A DNA stretch of 64,000 nt. Source: Laburnicola sp. R22_1. Its lineage: Eukaryota > Ascomycota > Dothideomycetes > Pleosporales > Didymosphaeriaceae. Numbering within the stretch: position 1 is the first letter of the stretch; every line of letters begins with the position of its first letter. Location: contig JACONQ010000011.1 in assembly GCA_014281115.1 (NCBI GenBank), positions 1,612,001-1,676,000 of the forward strand. Reading direction: 5' to 3'. Shown here in pieces: positions 22,431 through 34,375 of the stretch. Below the pieces are notes generated by a model. That model saw nothing but the letters and a program-made list of their open reading frames with translations. It did no database searches and had not been told where the DNA came from. The position numbers were made by a program, and so were the translations under genes.

Positions 22431-25400
22431 TAGCGTAAAATTACTATTAGCAAATTCCGTGCCATTATCTATTTTAATAATTTTAATTTTTCGATTACCT
22501 TGGTTTTTAACTTTTGTTTTAAAGTCTTTAAAGGCTTTAAACGATTCTAATTTATATCTTAATAGTTTAAATTCTAATTTTCTAGTAGCAGAGTCTAGAA
22601 AGAATATAATATATTTATAATTATTTTTAGAGAGAGTGATAGGCCCACATAAATTAATTACTATTTTATCTAAGTAATTATCTGCTTTAGTAGTAATTTC
22701 TCTACTATTATTATTTGTTAGCTTAGCTTTTATACAGCTAGAGCAATTAACTTTATAGTTAGTAGGTTTAGTTATACCTAGTATTTTATATATAACGTCT
22801 AGATTTTTATGTTTAAAACGATTATAAGAGAGATATATTAAGTTCTCTTTATAGTTACTAATAGTTTTATTTTTATTAATAACCTTTATAGCAAATAGAA
22901 TATTATCTATTACTATATTTTCTATATTTATTAGATAAAGATTATTAATTAGAGTTACTTCTAATATTTTTAGTATTCTTTTTAATTATAGCTTTATCTT
23001 TTATAAGTTTACTACAAGGTCTTTTTAATTAATTTCTTTACTAAAATAATATTTACATCAAATTTAGGCAAATAAAGATAGTTATTTAAGACTATCTTAG
23101 TATTGTTATATATAAAGCTCGAGTTGCCAATAAATTACGAAGTTAAAATATTATTATTTTCCTATTATAGTTTTGTAGTTTTTCTAACCAACGAATTTTC
23201 TATAAATAGTTTTTGTTAGAGATAATATGAGATAAACTACCTAAATCTAGTATTAGATTAGGGCTTTTGACTTGGTAGTTATAAATACCTTAGTAGTTTT
23301 TAATCCTTGTTTAGGATTTCTAGAATTAAATTCTAGATTTCGAGGATTTCGATGTCCTTTTCTCGAATTAGTTTGTTTTTTATTTAGGGTAGTTAATAAT
23401 ACCTTTTTAATTTCCATTAGTTTAGATAACTTAGCCATTTTATCTAATAGCTTTTAATCTAATCGATCTGATAGAGATTTAAATTCACGATTTAATAGAT
23501 TTTTATCTATTTTTTATCCTTTTTAGATTTAAAATCGTGATTTGTTTTAAATTATTTTGGTTTATTTTTAGGATGTAAATACCAACACTTATTAGTAAAG
23601 TGGGTATTTATTTTCCACTTATTACAAAATTATTTAGACTTTATAACTTTGTATTAGTTCTAGAATTTAGTGTATAAAACCTTAGTTTTATTACTATCTA
23701 AGTGCGTCTAATAACGACTTTTATTAGTAAATTAGAGAATAAATTCTCTAGATTAATCTTTAAAGAATTATTCCGAAATAATTAAGTTGCTAAAGTAACA
23801 AACCCCTTATAATTAGCAGTTAAATTGTTTAACACCCAGGCCACAATAACCTATTTGGAAATTTTAATTAACTTATAGTTAAGATTTATTATTAAATATT
23901 TAATTTTATTAATGTACTCCTCTATTAAATTAAAATCTAACAAGGTACTATTAATAACTTCTTTAAAAGAAGAAATTTAGAATAGTAATCTTTAGGAGAA
24001 TAAAGATTCCCTAAACAAATCCACATCTTATTAGCTATAGATAAACTCTTAATATACTATAAAGGACTATCTTTAACTAACAAAGTAATAATTAATTGTG
24101 CTTTTAAATTAATATCTTTTAATACTAAATTAATTACAATATTATTATTACTCTAAATTGCAGCTATATAATTTTCTATTATAAGAATAGAAATAGCCCT
24201 AGGCTTCTATATCTTATAGTTAGAAATACTCTTAAGCATCTCCTACTTAGAGATAGAAGAAATCTTAGAACTTATTGTAAATAAGATTAATAGGCCAAAA
24301 AGAGCTTAGAAATCTAAGAAAAATAAGGTATTTCTTAAAAAATTAATAAGGCTTGGCGAAATTGCCTAAAAAGGTAATAAACTAGTCTAGCTAGTAAAAG
24401 AGCTTAGAAAATTCTGAGAAGAATAAAGTATTAGTCAAAATATCGATTTTGCCAAGATAGCTTAGTAAGCTAAAAGGACTAGACTAGCTAGTATAAAAGA
24501 ATCAGAATCTTAAAGAAATTCTAAGAAAAATAAGGTATATATCGAAAAATTGATAGAAGAATAGCTTAGTAAGCTAGAAGGTAGATAATAATAAATAATA
24601 AAATTGTTAGAGCTTTGGGCTTATAACCTGTAAAAAGTAGATAAATAAATAAGAAGGTAATTAAGTTAGTATTATTAAACTAGTTAGTTAATTTTAATAA
24701 ACTGGCTACCTAGTAATCTATATATAAAATAATTTAGACTAATAAATACTTAGCTTTGTATAGTTTAATTATGTCTTTAACTTTTATACGTGCTAGTATT
24801 TTAAACTAGTATTTAAACTATTATTTTATACTAGTGTTTTATATATAATAGTGTTTTATATATAAGCTATTATTTTATATATAGACTAGTATTTTATATA
24901 TAAGCTATTATTTTATATACAAACTAGTATTTTATATACAAACTAGTGTTTTATATACAAACTAGTGTTTTATATATAAACTAGTGTTTTCTATACGAGC
25001 TATTATTTTATATATAAACTTTTATTTTACTATTACTTAGTTATAACGATAATATCTTTTTAGAATAATTTATTATTCCTTAGTTTATTATACACTAATA
25101 TATTTTTATATTGTAAAATAAGTCTTTTTATATATTATATTTTGTTTTTAGTAATAAGTAATTTAATAAAATTTAATATATAATATTGCCTTATTTAGTA
25201 TATTGTTTTTAATCTTTTTAGCAATTGCTCAAAATTGTTAAAGCGCGTAATTGCGACAAGTTATCAAAAGTTATTAATTTAGAAAAATTAATTATAAGCT
25301 TATTTATATTATAATAGCGTATTTTATAATATTTATTAGGTTATTAGTTTTATATTATATTTTGTTTTTAGTTTTAAGTAATTTAATATATATAGTATTA

Positions 25401-26381
25401 GATTTCTTATAATTATCTTTTAGTAAACTTTTCGTGCGTTACTTAAAGTTAACTTTGGCTTTAATTACAATTTATTGTCGAAACGACTATTTTAGTTATT
25501 TTAGGTAGCTTATGGTTATGTATCTATTTATCTTTTATTATAATAGCGAAATTCTAACATGTTATTTTATTATTTATTTTGCTTACTAATATAGTTTTAA
25601 TAGTTAGCGTGTAGCTAGTATAGGCCTATGCCCTATATCGTTCTTTATATAGAAAAGGGCCCTCTATATCTTTTTTATAAAGATACTATAGGGGTTATTA
25701 TACTATATATAGGCTGGCAAATAGGTATAGATTAGATTGGGGTTAGGTTCCCTTACGTAAGACTCTAACCCTAACCTAACCTCTACCTATAGATTTTGCG
25801 CTAGTAATAGGTATAGATTAGATTAGAGTTATATAGGCTATAGGATAGATTAGAGTTATATAGGCTATAGGGTAGATTAGAGTTATATAGACTAGGTTGT
25901 ATTAGATCTAACTAATTATATTTTTATTAGCTGTATGCAATTTTATAATACATTACTATAAAAATGCCCTTATTATTATAGTAGTAATTATTACATTTAC
26001 TTATTATAGTAAAAGTATAGCTTTAGTGTTAAATATATATATTAAATCTAACTAAGCGCCTTACTATTTATCTAGTATCTATATACTTCTTATAGTATCT
26101 ATCTACTAGCTATATATTCTTAGTCTATATAGTAACCTATTTTGCATAAATAGCGTTAATATTAGTATTTAGAGGTATTAGTATTTATTTTATTGTAGGA
26201 GTAGAGCAGTATAAAAAAATACCTTTAAATATTCTAACTAAAAAAGCCTCTATTACCTCTTAAAGAGCAGCTAGCGTAGTAGAGTAGAAGCGTAGATATT
26301 TCTTATTATTATTTTGCGCTATTTCCTTAATAAGGCGGCAGAATAGCCTTTTCCTAATAAGGGGCTTAATACTCTTTTAAT

Positions 26382-26495
26382 GGTTTTTTTTTGCGACTAA
26401 GGAGTTTCTAATAAAAATATTACAATAATAGCAAATATCTCTCCTACTATTGTATACACAAAAAAGCGTTTTAAGGTAGTGTTAATAAAAAGGGT
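26382..26495 (-). mobile_element. C element, short copy (C1)
   Basis: 114 bp starting with a T run followed by gcgactaagg. Exact 16-bp duplication ttaatactcttttaat (26366-26381 and 26496-26511). The second 5' copy of hAT-2 has the empty site at about 29185. Confidence 0.9.
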
Positions 26496-27749
26496 TTAAT
26501 ACTCTTTTAATACTTTTTAATTTTTCTAAGCGTAATAGCTATATATTATTAGAATATATATATAATAAATAGCTATAATAATAATATACTACCTAGCTTC
26601 TAATAGTACTTTCTCTTTAGTATAGTAAGTAGTGTTTTGCAAGGCGCCTTTTGCGCAGCCTTAATAGCTAGTAGCTTTTTTTATTTACTTAAGATTTACT
26701 AGTAACTAGTTTAAAGTATTTAGTTAGTCTAGTACGTACTATTATTTTAGAAATTAAGGTTATATAGTAGTTAAGACTATAGAGTATTAAAAAAGTAGCT
26801 AGAAGGGTAGTAAGATAGAGTAGCTAAGTAGGCAGCAAGGTAAGTAAAGAAAACACACTAGTATTATTAGCGTCTCGCTTATGCGCATAGGCCCCTATAG
26901 TTGCTTTTTATAATAATAATAACATTTTTATTATTTTTATAATATTAACTATAGTTATTACGTACTATTATTACACCCTATACTATAGCGTTTATTAAGA
27001 AAGAGTCTTCTAATATTCTAGAGGGCCTTCTAAGCAGTAGCCTATAGATACTAGCAAATTTTAACCGTAATAAGTAGAAGGATCTTACTAAGGTATCTAG
27101 TAATTATAGCCTTTTATTACACTATATACTAATATAAATAAGGCTTTATATTTAAAAATAAAGAGGTTATCACTATCCTTTTATATTATAAATAAAGTAG
27201 CTCTTAGAAAGGTTATTATACTAACTATAAAGTGCTATTTAAAAGTGCACTTAGTAATAGCGCCTATACTATTGCGTAGAAGTCTTGTAATACACTCTAT
27301 AATAAAGAAAAAAAGGCACCAAACTCTACTAAATTAGCTAATTAAGCTATAAAATATTAGCTTAAAAAGAAGCTTTATAATAATAAGGACTACTAATTAC
27401 TTTCTAAAGCGCAAAAGTATTAATAGTTTATATAGGAAAAGAAGAGCTTATATAGTTCTACTTTAAAAATTAAAAGGGTAGTATGTTATTATATTCTATT
27501 ATTATATATTAGTTAATTAATAAGGAGTAGACAATTAGTTAGAGGCAAAACTAATAGCTATATATAAGAAGTAAGATAAAATTAAGAATAAAGTTAATTT
27601 AAGGACCTACTAAGCAGCCCTAGCTAAGCGTAGAATTGCCGCTAGAAAGGAAAAAGGCCCTTTTACACTACAAAGTTATGTAAGTAAATAAATCTTTAGT
27701 TATAGTAGTATATATAAGAAGCTCTTACGTAATATATATAAGATAGGCC

Positions 27750-30430
27750 TAGGCTAGTAAATAGGTATAGGTTAGGTTAGGGTTAGGTTCCCTTACATAA
27801 GACCCTAACTTCGACCCAACCTCTATCTATAGATTTTGCGCTAGTAATAGGTATAGGTTAGGTTAGAATTGTATAGGCCATAGGTTAGATTAGAATTACA
27901 CAGACTAGGTTATATTAGGTCTAACTAATTATATTTTTATTAGCTATATATAATTTTTATAGTAAATTACTATAAAAATACTCTTATTATTATAGTAGTA
28001 ATTATTATATTTACTTATTATAGTAAAAGTATAGCTTTAGTGTTAAATATATATATTAAACTTTACTAAGCGCCTAGCTATTCTAAACCTAACTAAGTGC
28101 CTTACTATTTATCTAGTATCTATATACTTCTTATAGTAACTATTGTCGCATTGTTTATTTAGTGTTAATTACCCTTTTTAATCCCCCCTTTTTTAATTTA
28201 AGCCTGCGTAGGTTGGGATAAAAAGGCCGCTCTAGTCCAGCGCCTAAAAATATAGTCTACTAAGTCTTCGCTAATATAATAATAGTTTATAAGGATAGTT
28301 TATAAACTACACACTCGCTTCTTATTATCTATAAGCACTCTAATAGCCGTTAAATTTACTTAAAGCGTGCATAGAAAACTAAGCTTTATTATTGCTATTA
28401 TTAGCAATTGCGCCGCTCACGCGTTACGCTTATCTAACGCTATAATAATCGCGAGGATCTAAAGCAGTAGAAGTCTCCTTAAGGTTAACTTTAATATAAA
28501 GATAGAGCGTTAGTGTATCTATAGTGTATAAGCTCCTACCTAGTATGTATCGCTTATAAGTAGCACACAAACCTACTAATATAGCTATTACTTTTAGTAA
28601 TATCTTTAGGAATAATAGTAGAGAAGATAATAGTTGTAGAGTTATAATGCTAGCGCCGTCTTATACCTTCTCTCTACTCTAAAATATAGTATAGTAATGT
28701 GGCCTTATCTATAGTTTTGTATATGAATTTTTTTTAGTTAGAGTAGGCGCGCTAAGTCTGCTAAGCTTACTTAGCTCGCTTGTAACACGCTAACCCCTTT
28801 TTATTAATACCTTAAAACGCTTTTCTATATATATAATAGTAGGAGGAATATCTGCTATTTTTATAATATTTTTATTAGAAACTCCTTAGTCGCAAAAAAA
28901 AACCCCATAGTACCTATCTACTAGCTGCATATTCTTAGTCTATATAGTAACCTATTTTATATAAATAGCGTTAATATTAGTATCTAGAGGTATTAGTATT
29001 TATTTTATAGTAGGAGTAGAGTAGTATAAAGAAATATCTTTAAATATTCTAACTAGAAAAGCCTTTATTGCCTCTTAGAGAGTAGCTAGCATAGTAAACT
29101 AGAAGCGCAGATATTTCTTATTATTATCTTACGCTATTTCCTTAATAAGGCAGCAAAATAGCCTTTTTCTACTAAGGGGCTTAATACTCTTTTAGTACTT
29201 TTTAATTTTTCTAAGCGCAATAGCTATATACTATTAGAATATATATATAATAAATAGCTGTAATAATAATATACTGCCTAGCTTCTAGTAGTGCTTCCTC
29301 TTTAGCGCGGTAGGTAGTATTTTGCAAGGGGCCTTTTGCGTAGCCTTAGTAGCTAGCAGCTTCCTTTTTTTTACTTAAAATCTACTAGTAACTAGTTAAG
29401 AGTATTTAGCTAGTCTAGTGCGTGCTATTATCTTAGAAATTAAGGTTATATAGCAGTTAAAGCTATAGAGTATTAAAAAAGTAGCTAAAAGAATAGTAAG
29501 GTAGAGTCGCTAAGTAGACAGCAAGGTAAGTAAAAAAAACACTAGTGTTATTAGCGTCTCGCTTATACGCACAGGCCCCTATAGCTGCTTTTTATAATAA
29601 TAATAATATTTTTATTATCTTTATAATATTAACTATAGTTATTATATACTATTATTACATTCTATACTATAGTATCTATTAAAAAAGAGTCTTCTAACAT
29701 CCTAAAAGGCCTCCTAAGTAGCGGCCTATAGATACTAGCAAATTTTAAGCGTAATAAATAGGAGGGTCTTACTAAGATACCTAGTAATCACAGCCTTTTA
29801 TTATACTATATACTAATATAGATAGGGCTTTATATTTAGAGATGAAGAGGTTAGTACTATCCTTTTATATTGCGGATAAAGTAGCTCTTAGAAAGGTTAT
29901 TTTACTAACTATAAAGTGCTATTTAAAGGTGTATTTAGTAATAGCGCCTATACTATTGCGTAGAGGTCTTGTAATACACTCTATAGTAAAAAAGAAAAGG
30001 CACTAAATTCTACTAAATTAGCTAATTAAGCTGCACAATATTAGCTTAAAAAGAAGCTTTATAATAATAAAAACTACTAACTACTTTCTAAAGTGTAAAA
30101 GTATTAATAGCTTATATAGGAAAAAGAAGAGCTTATATAGTCCTACTTTAAAAATTAAAAAAGTGGTATATTATTATATTCTATTATTACATATTAGTTA
30201 ATTAATAAAAAGTAGGCAACTAGTTAGAGGCGAAACTAATAGCTATATATAAGAAGTGGGATAAGATTAAGAATAAAATTAATCTAAGGGCCTACTAAGC
30301 AGCCCTAGCTAAGCGTGAGATTGCCGCTAGTAAGAGGAAAGGCCCTCCTATACTATAGAGTTGCGTAGGTAAATAAATCTTTAGTTGTAGTAGTGTATAT
30401 AAGAAGCTCTTATGCAATATATATAAGGTA
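27750..30430 (+). repeat. Second copy of the duplicated hAT-2 5' segment
   Basis: Matches 25710-27747 nearly throughout when the C elements are ignored. It begins ggctagtaaataggtatagg with ggttaggttagggttagg at 27771-27795. The first copy ends at the same sequence (tatataagataggccta) from which the second copy continues into the rest of the element at 30430. Confidence 0.8.
28142..28906 (+). mobile_element. C element, 765 bp (C2)
   Basis: Starts tattgtcgcattgtttattt and ends ttagtcgc plus an A run. The flanks are atagtaact and atagtacct (28133-28141 and 28907-28915), matching the empty site atagtatct at about 26092. Confidence 0.85.
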
Positions 30431-31299
30431 GGCCTAAGAATGCTTAAGGCTAATAGCTTTAAGAGTAAGGCTAATAAAAAAGAGTAGAAGGACTTTCGCA
30501 ATAGTGTGGGCAATATAGGTCTAACTACTAAGGAGCTAGTAATAGTTACTAATAAGAAATAGTTATAAGTTTATTACACTTATTTATTATACACTTTTAC
30601 TAATAATTATTAGTTACTATAAGTCTAGTTCTCCTACTAACCTTATTAACTATAGTAAGAATAGTATACTTAATAGTAATAAGGCGTATATTAAGAGGAA
30701 TAATAATAAAGAGTGTAAAAAAAAATTAAAAATAATAGGAAGAAGCTTAAGGCTTATTTCTAGAAGCTGCTAAATAGATATAACTCTAATATTATAAATA
30801 AGGATATAGACTTCAAGGATTTCTTAGACTTTAGGAGCTTAGGTACTAAGGAGGATTTAGATAATAAGAGGGGCTTAGGTGCTAAAGGGGTTTTAGACAA
30901 TAATTAGCGCGTAGGATAAGATAAGCTAGAGTTATAGTTTTACTATAGCTAATTATTATAGCTAATAATTATATACTAGTTACTAAGAATGCTGCCTATA
31001 GTAGTATAGTAATAAGCTAATTACTATCTAAAACTAACTTTGCAATAAAGGGCTATATACTAGTCTAGATCTGAAACTAACTTATTATTAGCATACTATA
31101 CGCTATATACTATTTCTAGCTAACCTTAATATTAGTTAAACACTACTATAGTTAATATTATAAAATTTAGTTTATTCTATTCTCTTCTTAAACTACTATT
31201 CTCTCTAATAACTATTTAACTAGTTATTATGTCTTTTTATTACACTAATATTCTTAAGTACTATATTAAGTGCTACACCTACCCTAGGAATTAACATAT

Positions 31300-34180
31300 A
31301 GTCCTATATTAATAAACTAGTTGCCTTATTACTAGATGCTCTCCTTAGATATAGAATCCTAGCCCTATAGGCTAATAGGTTAGGAAGTAGGACAATTTGT
31401 CTTATCTAACGTCCCTCTTTAGACTTTTAAAAGTTAGAGATAAAAAAACATTTGCTATATAGGACGCGTAGTAGTCTAATACTTAATAGGCTAAAGATAA
31501 ATAAACCTATAACCTATACTAGAACTCTTACCTTTATATAGGTATTATCTAGACTATATTTTAGAAGGGCGTAGAGTACCCCTCTAGTTATCTATATATA
31601 TTCTATCTTAACTATAGCTATACACTATAACACCTAAGCGTTAACTCTACTAGTACCTATCTAATTAGTACTAAGCATCTTATTAACTATATAAGGTCCT
31701 AAGTATATACGTAGTAGGATAAGCTTATTTATAAAAAGACTTTTACTCCTTAGTATAAAAAAAAAAGTAGATAGCTATTTTATATTCTATATACTCTTTA
31801 TAGACGTTTAAAACTAAACTTATATAGGTAGTAATTAATAATAACTAGTCCTTCTAAATAGTAAAGCAACTATTCTTTTAATGCTTTCTCTATTTTCTTA
31901 GGCCTAACGCTGTAATAACTAGCTAATATAGGTTCTACTAGATATTCTTAAATAAATTCAATACTACTAAGATAGCTATTCTTAGTAATAATAGTAGGGC
32001 AACTAAACTCTCTATTTTGCTTAATGCGTAGTCTGCGGCTAATTACCTTAGCTTCCTAGCTATTAATAGTTACTATATTAATAATACTTAGTAGCTTAAG
32101 AAAAAGCTACTTAACTTTATACTAATACGTAGTAGTTATACTAGAGTATTAATAGTATTAGAGGTACTATAGGTCTTTAAGGATATAGGAACTACGCAGA
32201 AGCTCCTAGCAATTATATATAATAATGCTAGTAATAATAGTATTTTAGCTTAGAGTATCTAGCACAAACTATTAGAGGAGAATATTATCTAGAACTAAAA
32301 AAGAATGTAATCCTATATCTTGCTTATATTATTAACCTTATATTTTAAGATATTATCTATTACCTTAAGTTATTAGCGCCTATTAATCTTAACTTTAGAG
32401 AGACGCTATAGCGGCAATATATAAACAAAATCTAGGCGTAAATATCTATTCTAAATTTTCTTTGCAAGATACATTAGCTATTATTATAAAAAGTTATTAT
32501 AGAAAGTTATTATAGAAAGTTATTATAGAAAGTTATTATAGAAAGTTATTATAGAAAGTTATTATAGAAAGTTATTATAGAAAGTTATTATAGAAAGTTA
32601 TTATAGAAAGTTATTATAGAAAGTTATTATAAACTAACTAGCGCGTAGCTCTATGCTATTCACATTGTAATTAACTAATTACTATAGCGATTTAAGCGAT
32701 TTCTTGCAATATAGAGCAATACACTGCTAAAGAAGTAATTATTTATAATCTAAGATATCTAAATAAGAAAGAACTCTACGTATAATATATGCGAGCGCGT
32801 ACGAAAGCTTTAGGAAAATATTAATATATAGCCAGAGAAGAAGATTATAATAAAGATAACTAGAAGATTAAATACTTTTACTTATAGTAACACTGTAAAG
32901 ATAGACTTTAAAAACCTTAAGAAACTTTAACTATTAGTCCTAGAATAGTTATATCTTAAGTTAATTACCTCTATACTTTAAAATTTTAAGAAGGCTATAA
33001 ACTTTCTAAGTAAGAACTAGAAACTCTAGATTTTATATATCTAGCTTATATATAACTAGCTTTTTAATTTGCTAGATAAGATAAATAATAAGCTTATTAA
33101 AGAGTTAAATAATACTAGATAGCTAGAAGCAATATAGGCTATAGCTAAAATAGGATAAGAGAAGTTACGTAAGTAATACTTAAGAATAGATAGGGAGAAA
33201 GGTTTTTATTTAACTATATAATAATATTAAATCCTTTACAAAAGCTTATAGCGTATAAGGTATTATAATTATAGCTATTTGTTATATTTCTATACTAATA
33301 GTTATATAGAATAAGATATAAAAACCTAGGATAAGTATATATACTACTAGTAGTTTCTAAAGTACCTTAATTACTACAATAGCCTAATAGCTAGGGACTC
33401 TACTCTAGTCTTAAATACTAACCTAAAATAGTTATAAGGTAGTAAATAGTTTTAAAAGCCTTCTTTGCTACCTAGTTTATAGTCTAGTAGCCTCTCTATC
33501 TTTAGCTAAAGTTTAGCTACACTAGATATTAATTACAACTTAGGCCTAACTTAAATAGAAGGAAAAATGTACCTAAGTACTCCTATAGTTAAAAAGGGTA
33601 ATAGGTTTAATATACTAGTGTAGTAGAAAGTTTATTAAATATCTTACTCCTAACTTTTATAGGTTATAAAAAATATCCTAGTAGTGCAGATTTTATAAGT
33701 AGGTGTTAAGTACGTCTTTAACACTAGTAGGGATATAATTAGAGATTAAAGGCATAATCTTGCTACTTAAACAATTTAAAAGGTTATAATAGTTAAGTTT
33801 ATAATAGCTAATAAACAATCTATAAAGTTATTAGATCCTAATATAGGGAGGATAATTTAGGGAACATAGTGCTATTAGATAAAAGGGATAATTTATATTA
33901 ACTACTAGCTAATAAGGAAACTATTAAAACTATATAAGGTTCTAAGGTTGTAGATAGTAAGCTACTAACTTCTTTTACTAGAGGCAGCTACTATAAAAGC
34001 AATTAAGGCCTTAGCGCTACTATAGCGTTAGTAATAATAAAATATAATAAATATATATATATATTAATAGCAAAATAGCGTTAATTTTACTTTTATTTAA
34101 ATCTCTTTTCTTATATACTTTTATAAAGTAACTAAAATTACTAATTTTATTACTATTAATTTTATATAATATAAGTTACG
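31300..34180 (+). pseudogene. hAT transposase of hAT-2, heavily RIP-damaged
   Basis: A plus-strand frame with very many TAG/TAA codons. The C-terminal dimerisation pattern is legible at about 33690-33800: VGVKYVFNTSRDIIRD, RHNLAT, TI, KVIIVKF, comparable to the GVERxFNxARD signature of hAT transposases. An upstream segment at about 33360-33560 reads YYNSLIARDSTLVLNTNLK, then GSKQF and SLLPSL. The N-terminal DNA-binding part is not identified. Non-functional. Confidence 0.6.
32490..32632 (+). repeat. Minisatellite, 11 units of 13 bp
   Basis: Eleven head-to-tail copies of aaagttattatag, perfect except that the last ends aa. Located inside the hAT-2 coding remnant, where it interrupts the frame. 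Confidence 0.95.
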
Positions 34181-34197
34181 CAATTCTAATAGGTATC

Positions 34198-34375
34198 TTA
34201 ACCTAACCTATACCTAGAAGTCTATGCGACCTAACCTAACCTATACCTAGGATCTGTGCGACCTAACCTAATCTATATCTAGGGTCTATGCGACTCTAAC
34301 CTAACCTATACCTAGGATCTATGCGACTCTAACCTAACTCTATACCTAAGCTAGGTACCCTAAACCTATTTACTA
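34198..34375 (+). repeat. Subterminal tandem array at the hAT-2 3' end
   Basis: About five imperfect units of roughly 40 bp built on aacctaacctatacctagg and tctatgcga. The complement resembles the ataggtataggttaggttag motifs at the 5' end. Likely transposase-binding subterminal repeats (family knowledge). Confidence 0.7.

Larger units (their letters stand above)
17800..24600 (-). pseudogene. Copia gag-pol, RIP-damaged
   Basis: Read right to left in the normal Copia order. Gag zinc-knuckle region at about 23570-23640 (WKINTHFTNKCWYLHP). Protease at about 23222-23262 (ILDLGSLSHI, where LDSGASSHI is usual). Integrase at about 22430-22500 (IDNGTEFANSNFT), continuing beyond the Fot1 insertion with LFNKQNGIIY and LYTPEQNGL near 20150-20210. 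A low-complexity Asn/Glu linker follows (19550-19720). Reverse transcriptase is at 18700-19300, with VYIDDILV at about 18800, then SDLGKASYFLGM. RNase H follows to about 17900. The RT aspartates are intact, but scattered TAA/TAG codons interrupt the polyprotein, so it is not functional. It would have encoded one gag-pol of about 1400-1500 residues. Confidence 0.85.
15674..25602 (-). mobile_element. Ty1/Copia LTR retrotransposon with two nested insertions
   Basis: The LTRs start TG and end CA (TA on the right after RIP). The right, 5' LTR is 24629-25602. The left, 3' LTR is 15674-16540 plus 17712-17772, split by element E1. Target duplication is attag/gttag (15669-15673 and 25603-25607). Both LTRs contain an unusual run of about ten copies of a tttatatayaaactagt-type repeat (15840-16030 and 24790-25020). 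Next to the 5' LTR the minus strand reads ggttataagcccaaag, a probable primer-binding site. Next to the 3' LTR it reads acggggacgtg, a probable polypurine tract. Internal genes are listed separately. The element is RIP-mutated but still legible. Confidence 0.9.

Noticed and set aside
25755..27830. True telomere or chromosome end
   Set aside because: Motifs are few, degenerate, internal and symmetric to the ends of a hAT element.
30295..30513. Minus-strand 72-codon Leu-rich ORF
   Set aside because: Antisense within hAT-2; RIP-created TpA makes CTA/TTA Leu codons on the strand opposite TAG.
32490..32632. CRISPR-like array
   Set aside because: Units are contiguous 13-mers without spacers, in a eukaryotic transposon.
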